From: Mycoavidus sp. HKI
GTDB taxonomy: Bacteria > Pseudomonadota > Gammaproteobacteria > Burkholderiales > Burkholderiaceae
DNA length: 64,000 nucleotides
Direction of reading: 5' to 3'
Assembly (NCBI RefSeq): GCF_020023735.2
Contig: NZ_CP076444.2
Location: 1,441,501-1,505,500, forward strand
The translations under genes were made by a program, and so were the position numbers. Positions within the stretch are counted from its first letter, which is position 1, and each line of letters starts with the position of its first letter. This document shows, in pieces, positions 41,295-50,063 of the stretch. Below the pieces are notes generated by a model. That model saw nothing but the letters and a program-made list of their open reading frames with translations. It did no database searches and was not told where the DNA came from.

Positions 41295-42020
41295 TTAAAC
41301 AATTCCACCATTCACACCAATGACCTGACGCGTAATATAAGCGGCTGCATCAGACATCAAAAAACTGACTAATGCGCCAACTTCAGAAGATGTTCCAACA
41401 CGCTTCATTGGCACTTCTTTTGAGGCTTGCTCGCGCAATTCCGGATTGATCATCTCAGTTTCAATAATACCGGGAGCCACGCAATTGACCGTGATCGCGC
41501 GGCTCGCGAGTTCTATCGCCAACGCTTTGCTCGCTCCGATCAAGCCCGCTTTGGCAGCACTGTAATTCACCTGTCCACGGTTGCCAATCATGCCGGACAC
41601 CGACGAGATCGTCACAATTCGCCCGCCGGCTTTCGCGCGCACCATAGGCATCGTGAGCGGATGCACAACATTGTAAAAACCATCGAGACTCGTATCAATC
41701 ACTGTATCCCAGTCCTCGCCGCTTAGCGCAGGGAAAACCGCATCGCGTACCACGCCGGCATTACACACAATGCCATAATAGGCTCCGTGTGCCGCCACAT
41801 CCTCTTCAAGCATCTTAGAGCATATGGCGCGCTCACGCACATCAAAGCGCAGTGCCTGGGCTTGTCCGCCCTGCGCCACAATACCTGCCACCACCGCTTG
41901 CGCTTCAGTCCAGCCACTATGAGCATGGATCGTAAGCGCAAAGCCATCAGAGGCGAGCTGCTCGGCAATAGCACGGCCAATACCTCGGCTTGCCCCTGTC
42001 ACTAATACGCGGCGCTTCAT
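41295..42020 (-). CDS. 3-oxoacyl-ACP reductase, FabG-like (ApeQ-type)
   Basis: A 241-residue short-chain dehydrogenase. The NADP(H) loop VLVTGASRGIGRAIAEQLA begins the protein. The catalytic Ser-Tyr-Lys are in ISSVSGM and VNYSAAKAGLIG, and VNCVAPGIIETEM follows. It reduces the beta-keto group after each condensation. It is last in the eight-gene minus-strand cluster, 141 bases after the dehydratase, where ApeQ sits in aryl polyene clusters. It is distinct from a housekeeping fabG because of this context. Confidence 0.88.
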   Translation of the reverse strand: MKRRVLVTGASRGIGRAIAEQLASDGFALTIHAHSGWTEAQAVVAGIVAQGGQAQALRFDVRERAICSKMLEEDVAAHGAYYGIVCNAGVVRDAVFPALSGEDWDTVIDTSLDGFYNVVHPLTMPMVRAKAGGRIVTISSVSGMIGNRGQVNYSAAKAGLIGASKALAIELASRAITVNCVAPGIIETEMINPELREQASKEVPMKRVGTSSEVGALVSFLMSDAAAYITRQVIGVNGGIV

Positions 42021-42161
42021 TCAATTGACTCCTCAGGAATTCTAAATCGCTGCAATTTTAATCATTTGTGTAGCACTTTTAATCAGCACCAACTACGAGG
42101 CGCTGCCCATGCTTCCGTTAACCTCAATTAGACGATGGGGAAACAGCAGAGGAGCGCCGAT

Positions 42162-42635
42162 TCAACTAGAACCACCATGCCGCTGCATAAAAGCCGAAAA
42201 ATCCGGCGGCTGGAACACTTTCAGTACCGCCTTGGCCGCGAGTTCACCGCCCTGCCACAACTCGCAGTCATACGCCTGGTTACCATCAGCCAACGCTAAT
42301 ATTTGCTGAACCTCTACTTTCAGCAATGTATTCGCCTCGAACGCTGCACAAAATGCCTGATACTGGCGCGAACCTAATAACACACCAGCTTGTGGCGGTC
42401 CGCCATCGGATTGAGCAGATAGACCAGCATGGGCAGCCATGGCCTGCGCCATTAACTCGAGGCCAATCCATACTGGCATCCGCGCGTCAGGATCAGCATA
42501 CCAAGCGTCGCCACGCACTCGATACTCAGCACTTAGCGTTTTGTTGGTAAAAGCCGTGACCCGGTCAAGTAATAACATTGTGCCGCGATGCGGCAGTAAA
42601 GTTTCAATCTCAGGAAACCCGTGAGAAGAGCCCAT
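42162..42635 (-). CDS. Hotdog-fold 3-hydroxyacyl-ACP dehydratase (ApeP-like)
   Basis: A 157-residue hotdog protein beginning FPEIETLLPHRGTMLLLDRV, the usual start of ApeP-type beta-hydroxyacyl-ACP dehydratases of aryl polyene clusters. VWIGLELMAQAMAAHAGL carries the central helix with the catalytic acidic residue, and GVLLGSRQYQAF the facing strand. It would remove water to form each double bond. The gene starts one base after the ketosynthase stop, so it is translated with it. Confidence 0.85.
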   Translation of the reverse strand: MGSSHGFPEIETLLPHRGTMLLLDRVTAFTNKTLSAEYRVRGDAWYADPDARMPVWIGLELMAQAMAAHAGLSAQSDGGPPQAGVLLGSRQYQAFCAAFEANTLLKVEVQQILALADGNQAYDCELWQGGELAAKAVLKVFQPPDFSAFMQRHGGSS

Positions 42636-42637
42636 GA

Positions 42638-43813
42638 TCAGCCACCAATGATAAGGCTGACATTGCTGCCACCAAAGGCAAACGAATTACTCATGCAGGT
42701 TCGCTGCCGCAAGCCTTGCCCAGGCTGTACCAGATCAAGCCGTGGCAGTTGCGGATCAGCCTCCCCATCCCAGATATGCGGCAGCAAAGAGGGCGTCATA
42801 CCATTTAGCAGCAGCCAGCAAAAACCCAGCTCAGTTGCACCTGCCGCCCCCAGCAAATGACCCACCAATGGCTTAGTGCCACTGGCCGGCACGCCAGCCG
42901 GAAACACGCGCTGCATCACGCGGCTTTCCATTTCGTCATTTTTTGGAGTAGCCGTCGCATGCAGATTGACGTAGCCAATTTGAGACGGAGTGAGCGCCGC
43001 ATCGTCAAGTGCTGCGCGCAATGCCATTTCAGCGCCCTTCCCTTGTGGATCAGGCGCAGAAATATGATACGCATCACTGGCTTCACCCACACCCAAAAGT
43101 GCAATCGGCGCTTCATCACGGCTCATAATAAAAAGGGCCGCCCCTTCACCAAGGTTAATCCCACGGCGATTGCGACTCATAGGATTAGCGCGCTGCGGAC
43201 TGATCGACTCTAACGCACTAAAACCACCCAAGGTCAAACCACTCAGCGTATCTACCCCACCCAACACCACGGCATCGCATAAGTCAGCTTGCAACCATCG
43301 GCGGGCCACCGCGAAGACTTTTGCGCTGGAGGTGCAAGCCGTCGAAATAGTATACGCCGGGCCTGTCACATCAAGTACTTTGGCCAAGAATGGCGCAGCT
43401 GCGCCGATTTCAACCTGCTGGTAATCATAGCCAGCAGGTGCTGCCCGGCCGGCGGCCCATTCAGCGAGCATGGCCTCGCCCGCGACAATGCCCGAAGTTG
43501 TCGTACCCAACACCACGCCAATCCGTGAGCGGCCATAGCGAGATAATATTTTTTCAAGCTCGACTTCTATGGTTGCCAGGGCAGCCAGTAATAGGCGGTT
43601 GTTACGACAGTCATCGCGCGCCAACGCCGTCGGCGGTGCTGGCAATACCTGGCTTACCCGACCCACAGGCAAGCTGCCAAGCGCATCACTCACCGCTTCA
43701 GTGACCATACTCGAAGTGTCGCCCTCAGCTAAGCGACGGCCAATCACGGCTAGGTCATTACCCAGTGCATTGATCATGCCAAGGGCATTTAAATAGTAGC
43801 GTGGTTTACTCAT
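42638..43813 (-). CDS. Beta-ketoacyl-ACP synthase (KS, ApeO-like)
   Basis: A 391-residue thiolase-fold condensing enzyme from ATG 43813 (a TTG precedes). The catalytic Cys is in ISTACTSSAKVF near residue 160 and the two histidines in VNLHATATPKND and VGHLLGAAGATEL. All three are intact, so it can decarboxylate malonyl-ACP and condense. GDTS and NALGMINALGND match KS of aryl polyene clusters. In such systems this KS works as a dimer with a chain-length factor, and a candidate lies at 48101-48805. Confidence 0.88.
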   Translation of the reverse strand: MSKPRYYLNALGMINALGNDLAVIGRRLAEGDTSSMVTEAVSDALGSLPVGRVSQVLPAPPTALARDDCRNNRLLLAALATIEVELEKILSRYGRSRIGVVLGTTTSGIVAGEAMLAEWAAGRAAPAGYDYQQVEIGAAAPFLAKVLDVTGPAYTISTACTSSAKVFAVARRWLQADLCDAVVLGGVDTLSGLTLGGFSALESISPQRANPMSRNRRGINLGEGAALFIMSRDEAPIALLGVGEASDAYHISAPDPQGKGAEMALRAALDDAALTPSQIGYVNLHATATPKNDEMESRVMQRVFPAGVPASGTKPLVGHLLGAAGATELGFCWLLLNGMTPSLLPHIWDGEADPQLPRLDLVQPGQGLRQRTCMSNSFAFGGSNVSLIIGG

Positions 43814-43846
43814 CAAGCACTCTGAAGAAGATAGGGTTAAACACGC

Positions 43847-44287
43847 TCAACGAACTGCAGAGAGCATCGGCTCTAATTTATCCAACAGCTCGCGTGGTAA
43901 TACAAACTGCAACGCTTGCGTCTGTGCATCCACTGCCACTTGAATCGTATAGCCTTTAGTCAGCGGCTCACCACTTTCCCGGTCAGTAATTAAATAACCG
44001 ATTTTAAGCCGGCTTTCATATTCGACGAGCTTAGCGCTCACGTCCAACAACTGGCCATAGCGAGCAGGCCGCAAATATTTCAGCCGACATTCAACCACCG
44101 GCCACAGATAGTTTGATAAACGCATCGCGTCATAATCGAAACTACGCAGCAATGCGCTACGCGCGATTTCAAAATACTTGACGTAATGGCCGTGCCAGCA
44201 GATATTCATCGAATCAATATCGTGAAACGGCACTTCAATGCCGACCGTAGCAGTCAGCGCGGTTTGGTGGATCGGCTTAGCCATCAT
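43847..44287 (-). CDS. 4HBT-type acyl thioesterase (ApeK-like)
   Basis: A 146-residue hotdog thioesterase from ATG 44287, which overlaps the ammonia-lyase TGA as ATGA; the longer frame to 44356 lies inside that gene. The catalytic Asp is in VPFHDIDSMNICWHGHYVKY, the typical 4HBT motif, followed by FEIARSALL. It would release or edit acyl chains during polyene synthesis. Position between the ammonia-lyase and the KS matches aryl polyene clusters. Confidence 0.85.
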   Translation of the reverse strand: MMAKPIHQTALTATVGIEVPFHDIDSMNICWHGHYVKYFEIARSALLRSFDYDAMRLSNYLWPVVECRLKYLRPARYGQLLDVSAKLVEYESRLKIGYLITDRESGEPLTKGYTIQVAVDAQTQALQFVLPRELLDKLEPMLSAVR

Positions 44288-45891
44288 AATTTGCCTGTCT
44301 GATCTCGAGCGCTCGCCAAATCTGTATAGAGGGGAGCCACACCCGCGCGGATCCAATCCGCAGTCCCACGCAAATCAAACTCAAGCGCCCGATCTTCATC
44401 GACGAAAGCGGAGTGGGTGGCAGACATCTCCATGAATTCCGTTAAGACAACAGGTGGCTGCGGTATCGCCGAGTCACGCAAACGCAAGGTGACGGCTTGC
44501 ACCGTGGCTAGCGTATGTGCAGCAGCAACCTGTTCCGTCAACGTCAGCACCCGTAAACAGTCGCGCGCGGCAATCGTACCCATGCTGACTTTATCTTGAT
44601 TATGGGACTCCGTTGAACGTGAAAACACGCTCGCCGGCATGGTCAATTTAAGGGCTTCGGCAGTCCAAGCAGACGCACTAATTTGCACCGCCTTAAAGCC
44701 ATGATTGATCGCCGCGCGCTCACCTATGCTGCCAGATAAATTACGCGGCAAACCATGATTGAATTTGTCATCGACCAGCAAGGCAAGCTGGCGATCCATT
44801 AAGTCAGCTAAATTTGCCACTGCAACCTTAAGGGCATCCATGGCAAACGCAATATGGCCGCCATAGAAATTGCCACCGTGCAACACGCACTCATCGTCTG
44901 GATCAATCAATGGATTGTCATTGGCACTATTTAATTCATTTTCAATATCACGCCGGATCCAGCTCAGCGCATCACGCGCCACCCCAATCACATGCGGCGC
45001 ACAGCGCACCGAATAACGATCTTGCACACGCTGCGCACTGCTGTCCGGGCGGCCGCTTAGATCTGCGCGAATCCACGCTGCTGCCTCGCCCTGCCCTATA
45101 TGGGGCTTGGCCTCAAACAGTCGCGCATCAAAATGCGCTGCGCGCCCATTCAAGGCAACGGTAGTAAGTGCCGTCAGCCGGCACGCCAAACGCGTCAGAT
45201 AGTCAGCCCGGCGCCAGGCCAGGCAGGCCAAGCCCGTCATGACTGCCGTACCATTCATTAGCGCCAGCCCTTCTTTCGGCGCCAGCACAAGCGGCGCAAT
45301 GCCAAGCTCAGCGAGCACATCGCGCGCCGCACGCAATTGGCCACGATGCGACACTTCACGCTCACCAATCAGCGCGGCAGCGACATAAGAAAGGGGCGTT
45401 AAATCGCCACTCGCGCCCACTGAACCTTCAGCTGGAATACGCGGTAACACCCGCTGGTTAATCAGCTGCATGAGTTTGTCAAGCAACTCCCAGCGCACGC
45501 CAGAATAGCCGTGCGCCAACGAATTGAGACGCGCCACCATGACCGCCAGCGTTGCATCCGTGTCTAAATATTCGCCCATACCACAGCCGTGATAACGGGT
45601 CAGCTGCAACGGTAATGCCGCCACCAAGGCTGGCGGCACGCTGACCTCGCAGGCATCTCCATAGCCCGTATTCACACCGTAGACTGTCGCACCACTAGCC
45701 AGGCAGGTGCGCAAATAATGGGCGCCACGCTCAATCCGTTCACGAAATGCCGCCTGATCGGCGAGCCGCACCTCTGCGCCGCGCTCAGCAACGGCCAGCA
45801 CCTCCTCAATCGTGACCCGGCGTGCGCCGACGACGATATGCTCAAGGCTTTTACCTACTTCTTCATGGGTCGTTCGATATAAGTTATACAT
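44284..45891 (-). CDS. Aromatic amino-acid (His/Tyr/Phe) ammonia-lyase
   Basis: A 535-residue enzyme from ATG 45891; a GTG at 45900 is possible. The MIO cofactor forms from the Ala-Ser-Gly of VGASGDLTPLSYVAAAL near residue 160. The upstream VYGVNTGYGDAC carries the catalytic Tyr, and SANDNPLIDPDD is also conserved. The selectivity region reads LTRYHGCGMGEYL, with His as in tyrosine ammonia-lyases, so p-coumarate or cinnamate is a likely product to start the polyene; histidine cannot be excluded. No hut genes are near. Its start region is tandemly duplicated (see repeat). Confidence 0.87.
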   Translation of the reverse strand: MYNLYRTTHEEVGKSLEHIVVGARRVTIEEVLAVAERGAEVRLADQAAFRERIERGAHYLRTCLASGATVYGVNTGYGDACEVSVPPALVAALPLQLTRYHGCGMGEYLDTDATLAVMVARLNSLAHGYSGVRWELLDKLMQLINQRVLPRIPAEGSVGASGDLTPLSYVAAALIGEREVSHRGQLRAARDVLAELGIAPLVLAPKEGLALMNGTAVMTGLACLAWRRADYLTRLACRLTALTTVALNGRAAHFDARLFEAKPHIGQGEAAAWIRADLSGRPDSSAQRVQDRYSVRCAPHVIGVARDALSWIRRDIENELNSANDNPLIDPDDECVLHGGNFYGGHIAFAMDALKVAVANLADLMDRQLALLVDDKFNHGLPRNLSGSIGERAAINHGFKAVQISASAWTAEALKLTMPASVFSRSTESHNQDKVSMGTIAARDCLRVLTLTEQVAAAHTLATVQAVTLRLRDSAIPQPPVVLTEFMEMSATHSAFVDEDRALEFDLRGTADWIRAGVAPLYTDLASARDQTGKL

Positions 45892-45937
45892 TTCATTCAC
45901 TAGGTCATTCGATATACGTTATATATTTCATTCACTT
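45868..45937 (-). repeat. 35-bp tandem duplication at the ammonia-lyase start
   Basis: Bases 45868-45902 and 45903-45937 match at about 31 of 35 positions (GGTCxTTCGATATAxGTTATA core). The inner copy encodes the first residues of the enzyme. The outer copy would encode the same peptide but runs into TAG at the junction. Confidence 0.85.
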
Positions 45938-45955
45938 TGCTAAGCACTAGCAAAT

Positions 45956-47674
45956 CTACACAATAGCGTCCTTACTATAAACAATCCGCCCCGTTGCATA
46001 GTCATGCTCACCCACATGGTAGCGAAAGGTAATCCGCGCACGCCCGGGATCATGCGCGAGCGCAAGCCGCAGCGTGGCGCCTGGACGCACCATAGAGAGG
46101 AATTTAATTTGCTCAAGCGATTGGAAGCCATCACATAGTGCAAAATAATGCGCGACATAGCGGACAACCCAATCGATCTGGACCACGCCTGGTAAGATCG
46201 GCAACCCCGGAAAATGACCGCTGAAGTGAATCAAGGTTGACGGCACATGTAGCTCAAGCAGCGCTGTATCGCCATTGCACCATTCAGCGAGCAATTCAGG
46301 TTGCAGTGGATTTTTTGCGAAGCGCGCGGCAAGATCAGTCACCGACAATTTTCCTCGCTCATCAAAAGGCAACTGCATACAAAAGCGCCAATGACGGGGC
46401 AACACGACCCCATCGAAATGCTCAGCTAAATAACGGCGTAAGGCCTGCGTGATAGACAGACGGCTCGCGGCGCTACGCCATGCCTGTATGCCTTCCTCAG
46501 TTAAAGTCAGCAGCGCGCCAAGCGTTAGCCGCGCGCCATTCAGCGGCACAACCGCGGCCTGCTTAACCCACGGGTGCTGCATCAGCACGTGCTCTAGCTC
46601 AGGTAACGAAACACGTTTTTCTTCGAGCTTAATGATTCGATCCAGTCGGCCCCGTAAACGAAAGCGACCATCAACGTCGATCTGCACCGCATCTTCCATG
46701 CGCCACCACTGATCGTCAGGCAGATGTGGCGAACGCAGTTGCAATGCACCATCGGCAGCACACCGCACAGCAACCGCTGGCATCGGCGTCCAGGCATCGC
46801 TCACCACATTTTGATGCTGCGCTTGACGCTGACAACGCCAAGCAATCCCGCCGGTTTCAGTACTGCCATACACTTCGATTGGCGCAGCGCCAAACGCTTG
46901 CGCATAGACCGCGGCAGTCTCAGTTGCCAGCGGGCCACCCGAAGAAAAAATCAGTCCCGGCAGCGGTGCAAGCTGGGCTAGGTTAATCAGCGCAGGCCAG
47001 CGCGCCAACTGCGCCGGGCTCGACACCAAAACCGTCTTCTGCAACGCAGCCAGCCGGGCCCGCACGTCCGCGGGGTCAACACAGGTCATGCGATCAAACG
47101 GCTGACCGGCAGCAAGCGGCCATAACAAACGAAACAGCAAACCATAAATATGGTGATGCGGCACGCTAGCGACCACGGTAATACCTTGCATCACCGTACC
47201 CCACAGCGTCGCCAACGTCTGAATTTCCGCCTCAAACTGTGCCAGCGTTTTGTGGATCACCTTCGGTACGCCACTACTGCCCGAAGTGACAAGACTCAGT
47301 GGTGCACGCGGATCAATCGTCAACTCAGCGCACAGACCACCGTCCCCGCTGGCAAGCAAACCGTCTAGATCATCCAGCACGCTATCGTATAAACCAGCGA
47401 GCGGCAAGAGCGCCGCTGGCTTATGATTGGACGGCAGCACAATCTGTTTACCTGCTGCTAGCAACGCAAATAAGCCACAGACAAAATCAAATGGATCGCT
47501 CAAACACAATGCCCAACGCGCGCAGCTCCTATGGCGCTCGCCACCTAGAGCGCGCACCGCAGCACATGTACGTTCGGTAAAGAAGCGCCAGTCCAGCACA
47601 TGATCACCGTCAATACATACCGGCCGGGTATCAACGCAATCGTGACTAAATAACAAGTGTAAAGATGTGGTCAT
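45956..47674 (-). CDS. Aryl-CoA/ACP ligase fused to a dehydratase (ApeH-ApeI-like)
   Basis: A 572-residue fusion from ATG 47674 (a TTG lies eight codons earlier). The adenylation part has the P-loop LVTSGSSGVPKVIHKT near residue 135, IEVYGSTETGGIAWR, and RFRLRGRLDRIIKLEEKRVSL with the late catalytic region. After about residue 450 a hotdog domain begins, with FSGHFPGLPILPGVVQID, the FabA/Z-like active-site motif with His, and YDAT/GRIVYS near the end. The first part would load the aromatic acid onto ACP and the second dehydrate. The two activities are often separate genes (ApeH, ApeI). Confidence 0.87.
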   Translation of the reverse strand: MTTSLHLLFSHDCVDTRPVCIDGDHVLDWRFFTERTCAAVRALGGERHRSCARWALCLSDPFDFVCGLFALLAAGKQIVLPSNHKPAALLPLAGLYDSVLDDLDGLLASGDGGLCAELTIDPRAPLSLVTSGSSGVPKVIHKTLAQFEAEIQTLATLWGTVMQGITVVASVPHHHIYGLLFRLLWPLAAGQPFDRMTCVDPADVRARLAALQKTVLVSSPAQLARWPALINLAQLAPLPGLIFSSGGPLATETAAVYAQAFGAAPIEVYGSTETGGIAWRCQRQAQHQNVVSDAWTPMPAVAVRCAADGALQLRSPHLPDDQWWRMEDAVQIDVDGRFRLRGRLDRIIKLEEKRVSLPELEHVLMQHPWVKQAAVVPLNGARLTLGALLTLTEEGIQAWRSAASRLSITQALRRYLAEHFDGVVLPRHWRFCMQLPFDERGKLSVTDLAARFAKNPLQPELLAEWCNGDTALLELHVPSTLIHFSGHFPGLPILPGVVQIDWVVRYVAHYFALCDGFQSLEQIKFLSMVRPGATLRLALAHDPGRARITFRYHVGEHDYATGRIVYSKDAIV

Positions 47675-47729
47675 GCAAAATAAAGTGTGCCGTTCCAAAC
47701 AACGGTTTGGTCATCTCTCAAAAAGCGCT

Positions 47730-48005
47730 TTAAGATTCAGGCAACGCATTACGCTGGCTTGTAACCCAATCAGCCAAGGTACTCACCGAACGGAAATGTT
47801 CGCGCATACGACTATCCGTGGTTTCAATGGGCAGCTGATATTTTTTGCGCAGCGCAATCCCAATTTCCAGCGCGTCAATCGAATCGAGCCCAAGGCCATC
47901 GGTGTTAAAAAGAGGCGTATCGTCGCCGATATCCGCTAGGGTCAAATCCTCAAGATTAAGCGCGTCAATCAAAAGCTGTTTGAGCTCAAGTTTTAAAGCA
48001 GTCAT
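47730..48005 (-). CDS. Acyl carrier protein
   Basis: A 91-residue ACP. The phosphopantetheine attachment Ser is in GLGLDSIDALEIGIALRKKY near residue 41, with the preceding DDTPLFNTDG helix boundary. It differs from fatty-acid AcpP, which reads DSLD, and resembles the aryl-polyene ACPs that read DSID. It lies between the chain-length factor and the ligase; only one ACP is found here, whereas ape clusters usually have two. Confidence 0.92.
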   Translation of the reverse strand: MTALKLELKQLLIDALNLEDLTLADIGDDTPLFNTDGLGLDSIDALEIGIALRKKYQLPIETTDSRMREHFRSVSTLADWVTSQRNALPES

Positions 48006-48100
48006 GGTCTTTCCAGTGTTGTTTAGATTAATTCTCTGTTGAAATCACGCTCAATTTCATGCGCTTCGAGAAGCTCTCGTTGCCTATCAATAAATAGCCA

Positions 48101-48805
48101 TTATGCTTTTCTATCACGCCACTGCCAGGACCAGCTCGACCCGGCGCCCTCCCAGCAAGTGGCTTGATGTGTTTCAAGGCAATGCAAAGCGGCATTCAAT
48201 TGACGCGGGTAGAGCGAGCGCTCCGGCACCTGCGCTCGTTCACTGCTACGCACATGGCATTCAAGCACGCCTGGCGCATCGTCGGCTATCCACAAGGCCA
48301 GTGCAGCAGATGGCGCATCGGTCTCGTCGACCGAAGCAAAAATTGGGTCAGGCGGTTCGTCCGCATAGATCACCAATATCGGTGCCTGCGGATCAGAGGT
48401 ATATTGCGCAAACGCCTCAAGCAATGCGTAACCCAGGGTCTCAGAGCCCGCCGCTAAGGCGGTGGCATTTGAATGGTCGCCCCGCATCATACTAAAAACA
48501 CCGGCGGCCGCATTCAAAACCGAAAGACTGAATGCATTCGGCGATAAAGACTGCATCGGTTCTTGCGCTTGTGCTTTGAGCAACTCCGTGGTGCGGCGTG
48601 ACTCCCCATGACGAGAAGCGAAGATCACTCGCACCGGTTGGTCAGCCAGCACGCAATCATGCGCCACTTTGAGTCCCATTTTCGATAGCGTACTCAAACG
48701 CCGCCGCAACATCGGCTCAATAAAATTCACCTCGAGCGCAGCCGATGTCTGCGCACTCCATGCAGACCAACGGGCAACAGGCAAGGTCCAAGCTAAATCA
48801 GGCAT
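48101..48805 (-). CDS. Ketosynthase-like chain-length factor (ApeC-type, N-terminal KS fold)
   Basis: A 234-residue protein; ATG 48805 gives MPDLAWTLPVARWSAWS, matching the family start, while upstream ATGs to 48889 lack support. It covers only a truncated ketosynthase fold (VRVIFASRHGESRRTTELL, SPNAFSLSVLNAAAGVFSMM), and the catalytic Cys position is occupied by a non-nucleophile. This is typical of the beta-ketoacyl synthase chain-length-factor family in aryl polyene clusters, which pairs with an active KS. It is first in the cluster and divergent from prfB. Confidence 0.82.
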   Translation of the reverse strand: MPDLAWTLPVARWSAWSAQTSAALEVNFIEPMLRRRLSTLSKMGLKVAHDCVLADQPVRVIFASRHGESRRTTELLKAQAQEPMQSLSPNAFSLSVLNAAAGVFSMMRGDHSNATALAAGSETLGYALLEAFAQYTSDPQAPILVIYADEPPDPIFASVDETDAPSAALALWIADDAPGVLECHVRSSERAQVPERSLYPRQLNAALHCLETHQATCWEGAGSSWSWQWRDRKA

Positions 48806-48900
48806 GTTAATCGGGATAGGATAAGAAAATAGGGATAAATTCAGTGCAAAATAACCCTTTATCATATCAAACTCAAAAAGCACTGCCATCTCCAATCCGT

Positions 48901-48906
48901 TATAAT
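48901..48906 (+). promoter_or_regulatory. Candidate -10 element of prfB
   Basis: TATAAT, 32 bases before the prfB ATG, in the gap shared with the divergent cluster. No good -35 hexamer at 16-18 bases. Confidence 0.35.
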
Positions 48907-48937
48907 TTGCTTTTTTCCAGCAAAAAATACGCCTAAT

Positions 48938-50042
48938 ATGGAAGCAGAACGCCTCAACGCCATCAACACCACTCTTACTGACTTATGCACTCGTGCCGAA
49001 GAGCTTCGGGGGTTTCTTTGACTACGATACCAAAAAAACCCGTTTAAGCGTCCTCAATCAAGAGCTCGAAGACCCGGCTACCTGGGGCGATACAAAACGC
49101 ACCCAAGCGCTTGGCAAAGAAAAAAAACAGCTCGCAGGGGTGGTCACTATGCTCACCTCTTTGGATAACGATTTACGCAATACACAAGATCTGTTCGAGC
49201 TCGCTCGTGACGAAGCAGACGAAGACACGTTGCTTGCCATCGAAGCGGAGGTCGCAACGCTCGCCACCCATGTCGCAGATATTGAATTTCGTCGTATGTT
49301 TAATCATCCGGCCGACCCTAATAACTGCTTTATTGATATCCAAGCGGGAGCGGGCGGAACCGAGGCATGCGACTGGGCCTCTATGTTACTGCGGCAATAT
49401 CTACGCTACTGCGAGCGCAAAGGTTTTAAAACCAGCTTACTAGAAGAGTCAGCCGGCGAAGTGGCGGGCCTTAAGAGCTCAACCATTAAAGTTGAAGGGG
49501 AATATGCGTATGGCTATTTGCGTACCGAAACCGGTGTGCACCGGCTGGTGCGTAAATCCCCCTTTGACTCGTCGGGCGGACGACATACCTCATTCGCCTC
49601 TATTTTTGTCTATCCAGAAGTAGACGACTCAATCGAGGTGGATGTGAATCCAGCTGATTTGCGCGTCGATACCTTTCGCGCCTCAGGAGCCGGCGGCCAG
49701 CATATCAATAAAACGGATTCCGCGGTACGCCTCACGCATCTGCCAAGTGGTATCGTTGTGCAATGCCAAAGCGACCGCTCACAGCACCGTAATCGTGCCG
49801 AAGCCATGGCGATGTTGAAATCGCGTCTATATGAAGCTGAATTACGCAAGCGCCAAGCTGAGCAAGACAAGCTTGAATCCAACAAAACCGATGTTGGCTG
49901 GGGCCATCAAATCCGCTCCTATGTGCTTGATCAAAGCCGCATTAAGGATTTACGCACAGGCGTCGAAATCAGCAATACCCGCGCCGTATTAGACGGCGAT
50001 CTCGATGATTTAATCAGCGCCAGCCTGAAACAAGGCGTATAA
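48938..50042 (+). CDS. prfB: Peptide chain release factor 2 (programmed +1 frameshift)
   Basis: RF2 ends translation at UGA and UAA. Translation starts at ATG 48938 ([16 protein letters not shown]) and meets an in-frame TGA at 49019. A +1 shift on CTTTGAC lets it continue as [16 protein letters not shown] to 50042, giving about 367 residues. The peptidyl-hydrolysis GGQ is in [13 protein letters not shown] and the UGA-reading SPF tripeptide in RKSPFDSSG. It is followed by lysS after 21 bases, the usual operon. Confidence 0.97.
49001..49022 (+). promoter_or_regulatory. prfB autoregulatory frameshift site
   Basis: The sequence CGGGGGTTTCTTTGAC contains a purine-rich Shine-Dalgarno-like GGGGG just before CTT TGA C, as in the E. 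coli prfB site. Low RF2 makes the ribosome pause at TGA 49019-49021 and slip forward by one base, so RF2 controls its own level. Confidence 0.95.
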
Positions 50043-50063
50043 AACTTTATTAGAAACTGCATA

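Noticed and set aside
48993-50042. Start of prfB at 48993
   Set aside because: That start lies inside the zero-frame leader; the true start is ATG 48938 with a +1 frameshift at 49019.
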